From NCBI GenBank assembly GCA_008711295.1, contig VUYV01000016.1, forward strand, positions 56,897-120,896: 64,000 nt of DNA, given 5' to 3'. Position numbers and translations under genes: made by a program. Shown here piece after piece: positions 54,161 to 64,000 of the stretch (positions within the stretch are counted from its first letter, which is position 1; every line of letters begins with the position of its first letter). The notes beneath the pieces were generated by a model. That model did not search any database. It was not told the DNA's origin and was given only the letters and a program-made list of their open reading frames with translations. The stretch comes from Anarhynchus alexandrinus (lineage: Eukaryota > Chordata > Aves > Charadriiformes > Charadriidae).

Positions 54161-56230
54161 AATCAGTCGGCAGAATGGTATGCACATGTGGATTCTTTAA
54201 TTATGATCTGATTGTAGTAGGAAAAAAAAAGCCTCTTAAAAAAGAAAAGCAACCCCATCCTGTTAAAAAGGGCTTGAGCAGAGAGGTCCATGCAACTGCA
54301 GGATGCATGTTTAAGAGAAGCTAATAATGTTTATTTAGGCTATCAGAGTAGTAACAGGGAAATGTATTGTGCCAAAAAATTCAGAGGGAAAAAAAAAGCT
54401 CAGGTGAACCTGACACCAGCCATGGCAGGCAGCAGTTAGGATTTCCAGTAGGTTCCCTCAAAATCACATAAAAGCCCAAACTGGCTCCTAGAGTATGGCT
54501 TTGAGGGCAGAAGGAAGGGAATAAGGAAAGCTAACGGCTAATGATTTCTTCTCTAAGTGTCCTCCTTAACTGAGTTTGCCATGGGAATGGAGACATTGGT
54601 AGGTATCTGCCTTCCTTTTATTGCTTTGCCCCAGCCTCCCCTTGGAAACGTATCTGCTTACCCCAACATGGGATAATCTCCCCCCACTCAGCCTCATTTC
54701 CTTCTGCCCGTGTCTCTGGCCTCCAGAAACAAAGTCCCATTCCTTCTCCAGCAGCAGATGCGCTGAACGATACCCAAGTATGGATTATCACAGCTCACCC
54801 TTGGCCATCAATAACTCTTTATTTCCAGAGAAGCCTGGAATAATGAGTATTTGCAAAACAGAAGAACTACAGACACTCGCTCTTTGGTCTCTATTTTCCT
54901 AGGGAGACCTCATGTGGCACTAACAAGGCAAAAGAGGTGGCTGGCTGCATTTTTCCCAAAAGCTGAGTCAGAGACACCAATCTGCAAAGGAACAGGATGG
55001 TTATGAATTTGATTGAGGTGTCACAGGTGTCACCTTGCAGAAGACCGTGTTGTGTCATCTTCCTACAGAGTCATCAAAAGCATAAACTAGGGTTCGACAA
55101 TCTCATTATTAATATGAAACTCTGGAAACACTCAAGGCTTGTTTCAGGACAAGGTCCCACGAACCAGGGGAACCAGGGGATCCACCAGGATCATATAAAA
55201 GACTTTGCAATGCAATCAACAGGAAGGAGGTGTAAGGAGAGGTTGCAGTCTATGGTCAAGGGGATGAAGACACTGAGGTTTGGTGCAGCCTCCAGGCCAG
55301 CTGCAGCCCACAAGACCTTGCCCTCAGATGATCTTCTGACATCATGAGATGTACTCCAGCTTACTTGCTCATTTTGCTCTATTTTGACTCCCTGTCCAGC
55401 TACCAGGTAAACTGTCACTTTAATGCCAAGTTGTCAAAAATATTGCCAGCTCTAGTCTTACTCCAGAAGTGAGAACCCTGTCCATAGTGATGCTGTTTTC
55501 CAGCCTCAAGATGCTCAGCATCCTGCAAACCACCCTCCTGACCAGTCTGCAAGTTGAGGGTGAGCATGAATTAACTCTGACCAGAGACTTCCGTTTGAAA
55601 CACCAGAGCAGCAAACCTCTCCCTCTGTCACTACGTACCATCACACCACCAGGGAGACCCAAAATCTCGTAAAATGCTGTCTTCAACCATCAAGAAGCAA
55701 GTCTTCCTTGGCAGGATGGAAACAGCATTTGGGAAGCACCAGGGGAGGCACCAAATAGCAGCAATTTCCATTCTAGTAACGTGTCACCCAGCCAGCCCGC
55801 GTGCTGAAACCATCATGGCATCCCGCAGGATGCTGCAAAACACTCCTCTCTGCTGCTCCCGATTCCCCAAATAACTTGGGAAGGTTAGTTAAGCTATCTC
55901 TTCTTTCCCCTCATCACTGTGTCTGTCTCATGGAAGGGGTGGTGGTGGGGGGAAATCTGTTAACTTTCTAGACCACACAAGTGAAAACGGTGCTGGCAAA
56001 TAACTCTGCTTGCCCTCTGACTTCATTTTAACAGCCCTCTAAGGAAATAAGGTCAGAAGTTCACCAATGGCAGGAAAGACCTACTGGTGACTTGGGTTAT
56101 CCCAAACATTTACTGTACCATTCCCAATTTATAAAAAAACCTACAACAGGTTGGGCTTTTTTCCCCCCTTGGAGCTGGATGAGTTTTCCATCTGGCTTAT
56201 ATTTTTAGTTGCTAGAACTGTCCTCTTCTT
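54161..56230. other. Intergenic, no gene seen
   Basis: Unique sequence. Small direct repeats lie at 55016-55033 (AGGTGTCAC twice) and 55161-55178 (GAACCAGGG twice). Confidence 0.45.
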
Positions 56231-57080
56231 GCTGCAAACATGTGTTACAGGGCTGCCCCACGGTCCCATATTATGATAATTATTTTAACGGCTGTTTTGA
56301 AACATTGCGGTGGTACACCGAGAAACTTCCTCATCAGCACAGTTGGTTAAACAAAAATTGATCCCCAGTCAATCAAATGCATCTAATAAGTTGTAGATAA
56401 ATACATGATTTCATCACCTCCAGTACACTGACCCCAAGGAAAAGGAGTGATCTCACTCAATGTGTTGATGTCTCCCAGTAATAAATGGCTTCGTCGTACC
56501 ATCGTGCTAAGCAATAAATGATCTCACAAGACGTGCTGCTGTAATAAACTAAAACAATAAGAATGTGCAGGAAGGAAAATACTGCCCGTGGTGAGCTCTA
56601 CTACCCAAAAACATGTCTTAGCTGTTACAGACATAAATTAGCCGTAATAAATCTTATTGGTTGTTTCTTTAATGACATATATCTCCTGCCAAAATGGTAA
56701 ATTCTTGAAAGGACTGTACAAGTAGATTAAATGGTTTCTGTCCTTGGGAATGTGGAAGCCGTTATTTGTTTTTCTTAAAAGACTTTTAAATATCCTCACG
56801 TTATACGTCAAACAGATGTCCAGGGTAAATTCTCCTGACCCATTTAAACATTTTTTTTTTCAAAAGCTGGAATTAAAGTCCAGTTTCTGCCACTCGTCTA
56901 TAGTTAGACTTGCTGGCCAGCACCTGACAAAACTCTGCAACTGTAATGTTAAGGTTTAATGGCTGTATGGTGTGACTTTTAATGGCAACGCTGAGGAAAC
57001 TAAGATAAATTAAAACCTAATTGGGAACGTTAACAGCTTTACCAGTCTACACATATGGACCCCAGGAGAACACTTTGAAA
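56231..57080. other. AT-rich unique block
   Basis: Non-repetitive AT-rich sequence with many TAAT/ATTAA cores. Possible conserved non-coding DNA. No gene seen. Confidence 0.35.
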
Positions 57081-57352
57081 GATGTTACAGTTAGCTCCCG
57101 TTGCAAGGTCTGCGGCGTTGCACGATGACCTCAAAACTTGTTCCACTCTTTGTTGCCACGGTGCCTTTAAACACGGATAAAAATACATGTTTCACTCTGT
57201 GCAAATATAACAGAAATATGCAGAAAGAGCTTTATTTTCTCTCGCTAACAGAAGAGCAGCTTATTCCACGTCTGCTCAGTTGGATGGACGCATAATTTTC
57301 AGATGCTGTTTCGACTTTACTGACTTTGTTGAATGGCCCAGGCTGATATTTC

Positions 57353-57420
57353 AAAAAAACCCAAACACACACACCAAAAACCAACACACAAAACCAACAA
57401 AAATCCCACAAACATCCAAA
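57353..57420. repeat. A/C-rich low-complexity tract
   Basis: CAAAAAAACCCAAACACAC is followed by ACC/CAACA/ATCCC units. Confidence 0.8.
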
Positions 57421-59811
57421 CTGCCCCATCAAGAAAAGACGTTGCAGAGGCCAGATGAAGACATGTTTCCCGCTACAGAGGTACAACTGCAGTTGGAAAT
57501 ACTGGGAATATATGGAAACACAGACCCAATACATATATGGAAATGTTTAAAAATACTATTTGAGCCCTGTTTAGTGTTTCACACCATGAAGTCTCTCTCC
57601 ATGGAACACTAAGGGACAAAACTTCACATGTCCAGGAACAGAAACACCCCTCTTTGCCTCATGGGCAGAACTCAAGTATGTGCCTCTGCAAGCCAGTCAC
57701 GGTCCCATTCTGCAATTATTGGTGTGAGCTCATGGGTAAAAATGCTGTACGATTTCTAGATGCTGTGAAGCAACTTATCTCATCGTTCAGTGCAATGAAA
57801 ACTCTCCCAACACCTGCCTCCACCTGAGAGTGCAGCTTCCCTGATTTTTTTCCAAAGCTGCTCATGGGGCCATAACGTGGGAAGGACCGAGGTTAAAAAA
57901 GACTCTCCCTTAAAGCTGATTTGTTTTCAGCCAGGATGGTGATTTATTATTTTTTTTAAACTCCTTAAGCATTTTATTCCACCTGGGAGTGCTGCTGCCT
58001 TTCAGAAACGGATGCCACAGGCTTGTCTCTGTCTCTGGACAGGGAGATCGGCCTCTCCCCAGTGCCCTTTCTAACAGCTTTGGGGCTGTGACCCCTGGAA
58101 AACTCTGTGGAAGCCACTGTTATGTCCTTCAACATCAGCAAAACCCAACAGAATAAGAGTTGCTTATTCTGTTTTGCCCGTTTGAGCATTTATGCTGCAA
58201 AAACACACCCACCTGCTTAGCCATAACCTCTGAGAAAACCTCCTGTACTCAGAAAGTCAAACATACACTTTTGCTTAGCGCAGGTGTATTTTTGCAGGGC
58301 TAAGAGACCAGCCCAAATCTTCAATGTTGCAAAGCACCCTTTAATATTGCAAAGAAAAAGCACAGCCTGTGGAGGACAGGAAATGCGACTAAAAGTCAGA
58401 GAAACCTGAAGGAGAAGCGTCTCATCTGGCAAATGGGAAAAAGGGGGGAAAAATGAAAAAAAGTAAGAGAAACACGATATGTCATGCAGGAGAGCTGGTT
58501 GCCTTCTCTAACATGGTGCTGGATGGTGAGAAATAACTGGATGATAAAAAAAAAGCGGGGGGGGGAAAAAAAGCTTTAGGAAGGGCTGTACTTTATTATT
58601 CTACTGCCCCAAGAGAGCCACAGCCTTTCATGGGTCACCTCAGCCTGAACCCAAAACAAACACAGCGACAGTAAATTACCCCAACAGGTACCAAATGTCT
58701 TCATCCAGCCTGCAAAACAGGCAGCAGCAAACATAACAGCGAGTTACTAACTGGGTAAGCGCCAGCTTGCCCACTTAAGCATCAAAAGGGCATTTGGATG
58801 TCACTTAATGATTTTTTAATCATTAAACAAAATTTCCTACAGGAGGGAGGCCCAAATCACAGTAGTTTCGATATTGCTGCAGTATTTCAGCAAACACCTA
58901 CGTCCCCACAGGACGGTACCCAAAGGTACATCACCGGGGCTTTACAACACGAGAGGAGGGGTCGTTACCAGCAGCTCCAACCTTACTGTCCCCATGTGGC
59001 AGAAGGATAATTTGGGGGCTAGGTCACCCAAAGGGGCCAGCAGCAAACCCACCCCTCCCGAGCCCCAGGGGAAACTCTAATTACACCTGATTAAAACGTC
59101 TTGCTCTATGCCTCAATTTTCAACCCCAGCTCTCCTCAATGGGGCTCTTTGTGTTTCTCTTGAGATTTCTCTGTTTTTTTTTTTTCACAGTTCGATCAAG
59201 GGACAAACCATTTCTGAGAACAAAGCAATCAGGTACAAGTATCAAATTTCTTTAAAAAAACCCCACCCAAACAACTAATTTAACCAGGGTTAGAAGGCTT
59301 CAGACACGTTCCCCGTTTGATACCGAGGCACGCGAGCCGTCTTAGCACATGCAAGATGCTGGGTGAGATCTCCTCCAAAATTCCTCAGGCTACAGTCAAG
59401 TTGCAAGCCAAAAATGTCATCGCCATTCACGACTTCCAAAAAATAATTGGACCAGGAAAGCTTTTCAAAGCCTCCCCAGCAAAGCAGCTGAACATCTCTG
59501 CACCGTGTATGTTGGCAAGGCACAGCAGCAGGGCAAGCGAGTGGCTTTGGGCTTGCAAAGGAGCCCCAGCCCCGGTGGTGTTTGGTACCTGGAGACTGGA
59601 GAGTGGACACAGTCCAGCTCCACGGGGAGTTTTGGTGACAGAAATTGCAATGCCTCGATATTGTTATCACCAATGCATTAAATCAGTTTGGGCAGATTTC
59701 GAAATGAAGATACTTTTATTCTAGGTCTCAGCATAATGCAGGTGTCCCAGGCAGCTCCATTAAGGTAATTTGGGCATTTTAAAGTAAAAGCACTGCTAGT
59801 GTCCAAATTTC

Positions 59812-59834
59812 TTTTTTTTTTTTTTTTTTTTTTA
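59812..59834. repeat. Poly-T run (T23)
   Basis: Uninterrupted T run with no identifiable retrocopy on either side. Confidence 0.9.
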
Positions 59835-60870
59835 AATTGTGTTTATTACCCTCTCAGGAAAGTGTGCTTCAGGAGCCACATCAAATAAATCTGCTGAAGT
59901 ATCAGGTTATTGGAAAGCAAAAGAGGGCAGCAAAGGATAAACGTGAGCATCTCCAACACTGCCAAGACGACAGAGCAGGAAAGTTCAGAGAGTTCTTACC
60001 AAGGTCAGAAAAGGGATTCTAGGGCAGAAATGTGGGATAAGGTTGGCCAGCTGGCTTGTTGCTTACTCATGGAGGAGGAAAGGGGGTGCACGGATGGAGT
60101 ACTACACTTGGGTACCAACCTGTCTGTGAGATGGGTGACAGCACATCCCCCTCTCACAAGACTTTTGGGAGGGAAAATGCATGAAAGACAAAGGTGCTTG
60201 GGGCCATCAGCCATGAGGAGCGCACAGACTCAGAGCTGCCGTGTGCGAAATAACTTCAAACATACGATGGATGCTGTCCAGTGGGTACTACAGCATCACG
60301 TACCACTCCTGTGTTACTGATTTGAATAAGACAGAGTGCTAAAGCTTCAAAGTACAGAGAAAGGGAAGCAGGCAAGGATCAAACATTACAAACATTCCCC
60401 TCTCCTAATTAACGTCCTAGCTCTCCCATATCTCCAGCAGACAGAACAATGATCTTTCCCATCCATCCCTATTTGATTTGCATTTCACTTTCCCATTCTG
60501 CTCATGCCAGTTGTGTTTATTGGCTCAAACTATGCACAAGCTCCTGAAAATTGTCTTTACAGTGACTTTTATTAGGAAATGAGGCATGAATGCAGAATGA
60601 CAAACCCCAATCAAGCTTGAAAAAAATCTTTAAGTGATCTTGTTGAATTGATTTTCACAACAGGATGCAAACGGTTTTGACAGGAGATGTTTTCTCATTA
60701 ACTCAGCATTAGTGCAGATCACTGCACTGTCATTGCCATCTCCCTTTTGAACAATGCAAGAGCCAGGAGAGGCTAAGGAGACTCGAATACATTGGGGAAC
60801 CTGTATTTGCCATAAAAAGTCAAAATGGCCAATACAAAACATCCCCAAATATTTGGATCCATGTTACAAT

Positions 60871-60896
60871 CTACAAATCCCACAAGGCATTGTGGG
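60871..60896. promoter_or_regulatory. ZNF143-like motif overlapping a hairpin
   Basis: CTACAAATCCCACAAGGC resembles the ZNF143/Staf site ACTACAATTCCCAGAATGC. It overlaps the inverted repeat CCCACAA-GGCA-TTGTGGG at 60879-60896. No promoter is visible nearby. Confidence 0.4.
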
Positions 60897-63364
60897 CCCT
60901 CAGCCTCAGAGGAAGGATGCGGTGCATCATGAGAACGGACGCTGTCGTGGTACCTCCAAGTCCACGTGGAGTGAGGCTGTTCACTCTAAACACTCAGGCA
61001 GCATAGATGCCTTGCTACAATGTTCGACTCTACTCAAGAGTAAATAAACCCATGCTTCCATATGCCTCCTCTTCCTCATCTGAGGGAAAGAGAAGATGAA
61101 TGCACTCAAAACATCTCACCCCAGGGGACCATTCTCCTGCCTGCAGGATCCCAATGCAGTCATAGACCACCAAACACAGGGACAATTGCTAAGAGGTTAT
61201 ACTCATCACGAGGACAGGAGACTCATGAGTAAGCAATGCCCTGAAGATGTTAGCAAGTACCTCTGATTCACAGCCAGGTTGGAGTCAGCATGAGGACTTC
61301 CGCTATTCAAATAGGTTTGTGACCACAAAAACGTATATTCTTCTCCTTCCTTTATTGATTCTCTATTGTACTATCACAATGTCTTATAAATCAGCACCGG
61401 TTTTGGTCTGTGCCTTAAAACGCCTACACTTTGGCAGCACATACCTTTGCATGAGTAAGTTCCCTCCGTAGTTTTCTTTTCTTTGGTGTTGGAATTACTA
61501 CGTATTAAATGCATTCAAAGTCTGATCTCAGCAGATGCCTTTAACCATAACCATAACACAAGTGATAAAATATAGATGGCAACGGTGTTGTGTTCAAAAA
61601 CATTCAGACTTTGCCCACTTTGCCTATCTAGAGTTTTTGTTAGTTTTTTTCTGCTCAGTTTTAAGCTGCATTTTGCCTGCTTTCATGAGTAAAATATACA
61701 TGTAATTCATTAAAATAAAATTCCAGTGTGCAAGATCAACACGGAAATGACACGAAACTATGTTAAATGTTCATATACCCCACAGAGCTGAGTGGATTAG
61801 GAGAAGGCTAGCAAAAATAGAACGACACCAAAACACTCATGCAAACAGCTCCCAGGAGGAGCAAAGCAGGATAAGAAAGGCTAGGAAAATAAAATGAGGC
61901 ATTCCTCGCACGGATTTCAACACTGGGGGTTAAGCTGAGTTGAGTTCCCCCTTCCACCCTCATTCCTGCACTGAGCAGGGAACTATATCGATTAATCTTA
62001 AATGAGGAAGTGAAATGCAAACAAGAAATGTGCTGTTTTGGGGGCTGATCCAAACTCTATTGAAACCGAGACTGTGTTTCTCATCTAAATCCACAGGCTG
62101 TGGGGTGAGCCCTGGATGGGCATTTTCAAGATACAGGAGAGTAACTCGTACCTACGGAGCCCAAATTTTGTCCTCAACTCAAGACAGGTCACTCCAGAGT
62201 GATACCACCATAACTGTGAGCAGGATTTTCCTGTGTCTCTATTCCCTTGTCTCCAAATCGCCAAGATTTTATCTAAAAATGTCAAAACACACTTAAACAT
62301 TTTGCAAGGAAAAATAAAATGTTATCTGAGTAGCTCAGCTTTTAGATGAAGCTTGACCATAAAGATGAGTGGATGCATGACTGCAGAGATGTTGGGCTCT
62401 GATTTATGACCTGAGTTTGACATGAGAAGCTCAGAGCGCTTCACAAATCCCTTCCAGTTAGGAGCGATGCTGCAGTGCCTGACCGGTTGAGAAAACAATA
62501 TGGAAACATGAGCATCGCTGGGGAAAGGCCAGGCCAACAGTGGTTTGTGCTGGATGTCCATATCCCACAGTACCAGCTGCAACGCACAGCTTGCAGACAC
62601 GCTATTCCTCCCCTTCATCGCCCCTCGGTGCAGCCAGAGGCTTCCCCACCTCCCAGCTGCAAAGGAAAGTAAATATTTGAGAAGCCCAAAGGTATAAAGG
62701 AACAGCAGAACGTGCCTGTAGGTGCTGCTCAACCCAGCAATGTGCATTTTGGACAAGTGGGACGTGACATCAGCTCTCGAAGTCAGTGACTTAGATTTGC
62801 TCCACAACCCCCAAATAAGTAGAATTTTTGCAGCTAGAGCAGCGGCGATGGGAGAACATGAGAGCGTGATTTTGGGGTGGAGGAGGGACTAAATGAGATT
62901 CTCAGCTGTTTTAAATCCAACCCTGATGGACTTTTTCTGACTTTCACCAAAGTGCTTGTTCTTTTCACCAGTAATACAAGCCTAAACCTGATGCTTTTAT
63001 CTGGAAATCCCCCGTTTCGGCTGAGACCAGAGAAAACAGAGGCATCCATCCTTGGGCTTCATTACCTCCTGTTTACCACCCGACATATTCACTTGTGTAC
63101 CAGGGTTGGGTCAGATAGGGTTCTGACGACAAAGGTGAAGGGATGGTGCTGCCGAAACGATGAGGGCAGAGGGCTCTGATGCTGGGAGCACACGCGCGTT
63201 TCCCAAAGCCTCTACGTACTCCATGATGTCCCTCTCCCAGTGCAAACCTTGTCACAGCAGATGGACCAATGCTCCAGAAGGAGAAACAGCACAGACACCA
63301 TGAACAGTATGAGACACTTCCTCCTGACCAACCCTCTTCAGCATGCTTTTACTTTACAATTCGC
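60897..63364. other. Intergenic, no gene seen
   Basis: Unique sequence with no exon, RNA gene or repeat recognised. Confidence 0.45.
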
Positions 63365-63475
63365 CTCCCTTTCCAGATTAACAAAGCCAAGTGTCTTGCA
63401 CTCTCCACAGAGGAACGTTTTTCAAGGTCTTTGATCATTTTCAGCTCTCTTCTCCAAACCCTGTCTGGAAAGAGC
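63365..63475 (-). mobile_element. CR1-type LINE fragment (antisense)
   Basis: CCTTTCCAGATTAACAAAGC, TGCACTCTCCACAGAGGAACG and GATCATTTTCAGCTCTCTTC-TCCAAACCCTGTC follow, in order, the reverse complement of the CR1 segment encoding RVQRRA..MI..L..LSYEERL..LGLFSLE. It is decayed, with no open frame of note. Confidence 0.6.
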
Positions 63476-64000
63476 TGAGATTTCACAGAAGATGCTCCAT
63501 ATAGTTATTTCAGATGAAGTTACGTGCTCAGAATATTTCTTGTTTTCATTTCTCCTGCGTCTTAATGGGAATTTTTTTCCTTTTTTTTTTTTTTTTTTTN
63601 GTCTTAGCTGCCAAGTACCATGAAATAACGGCTACATTCACAAGAACACAGCCAGCTCTTGAAGACCCCAGTGTTTCAAGAGAAAGTATCCGGCAGGAGA
63701 AGAAGAAGCACCTGCAGTGCAAATAGCCCTGGAGCTTTGGACTTGCTGAGAGGCTGACGGAGCTGAGCGAGAGCGGCTCCAGAGGCATTTCAGCACAGTT
63801 AAATGGGACAAGGACCCTCATCTCAACCTCTCCATGCACCAGATGCCACCTCTACACGACTGATACAGCTGAAAGGCTGCCTGTGGCCAACACAACACCC
63901 ACAAGCTTTTTGCAAAGATAATCCAATGTGTTTTACTTCTTGCTGCTTTAAAGCATCCCCAGTTTCCCATCTGGGACTGCAATGGGAAGAAAAGGAATGG
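63476..64000. other. Intergenic edge, no gene seen
   Basis: A T18 run with an N at 63600 is followed by unique sequence to the window edge. No FOXA2 coding sequence is present. Confidence 0.5.

Larger units (their letters stand above)
57081..60860. other. Intergenic, simple repeats only
   Basis: An A/C-rich tract lies at 57353-57420, A9-GC-G9-A7 at 58546-58572, and T23 at 59812-59834. No exon or repeat family was recognised. Confidence 0.45.

Noticed and set aside
61434..61450. U6 snRNA-like word GGCAGCACATA
   Set aside because: Only 11 bases match the U6 5' region. The conserved sequence that should follow is absent.
1..64000. CRISPR array, operon, phage or integron structures
   Set aside because: No regularly spaced repeats, no bacterial gene organisation, and clear vertebrate spliced exons.
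1..64000. Endogenous retrovirus
   Set aside because: No paired long terminal repeats or retroviral coding motifs were recognised in any frame.
63000..64000. FOXA2 coding sequence at the right edge
   Set aside because: No forkhead-domain or FOXA2 terminal motif in any frame.

Overview
The window looks like vertebrate, most probably avian, nuclear DNA. It is a 64 kb piece of the PAX1 locus with the 3' half of PAX1 at its left edge and about 59.5 kb of non-coding sequence after it. The bird call is an inference. It rests on the compact PAX1 introns, the absence of any mammalian-type SINE or L1, the few decayed CR1-type LINE fragments as the only recognisable transposons, and many short poly(A)/poly(T) tracts abutting C/G runs. 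Another sauropsid is possible.

Region 1 (1-4470) holds the last three recognisable coding blocks of PAX1 on the + strand. Exon '4' (from 854) carries GALAGTEG and [12 protein letters not shown]. It is cut by two Ns at 941-942 that hide its end. Exon '5' (1029-1248) carries [15 protein letters not shown] and GVAVHGG. The short last coding exon (3768-3859) carries VDRKPASP and IHGLSIPASSS and stops at TAG. A 3' UTR with an AATAAA at 4447 follows. The paired box and octapeptide lie upstream of the window. The expected 5' splice site after exon 5 reads G|GGGAGCC here instead of G|GTnAG. Only the read-through form (stop at 1416-1418) is therefore directly supported, although the exon for the spliced tail is intact downstream. 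A strong G-quadruplex motif begins 7 bases after that site.

Region 2 (4471-64000) contains no credible protein-coding gene on either strand. Every open frame is short, unsupported, or low in complexity. From known amniote synteny this should be the regulatory gene desert between PAX1 and FOXA2, but FOXA2 itself is not reached. It holds simple repeats, small tandem duplications, several perfect hairpins, about seven decayed CR1-type LINE fragments in both orientations, and patches of unique CpG-retaining or AT-rich sequence that are candidate enhancers (about 18.9-21.5, 31.57-31.76, 36.7-38.2, 40.6-41.2 and 53.86-54.16 kb). Without an alignment these remain candidates.

Assembly weak points are Ns at 941-942, 2384, 45548-45570 and 63600, all next to homopolymers.

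PAX1 is a paired-box transcription factor of sclerotome and pharyngeal pouch. If the desert works as it does in other amniotes, its elements would drive PAX1 and/or FOXA2 in notochord, sclerotome and foregut tissues. No new multi-gene system is visible. The most unusual items are the altered PAX1 splice donor and the cluster of perfect inverted repeats, one of which carries a consensus NF-kB decamer.
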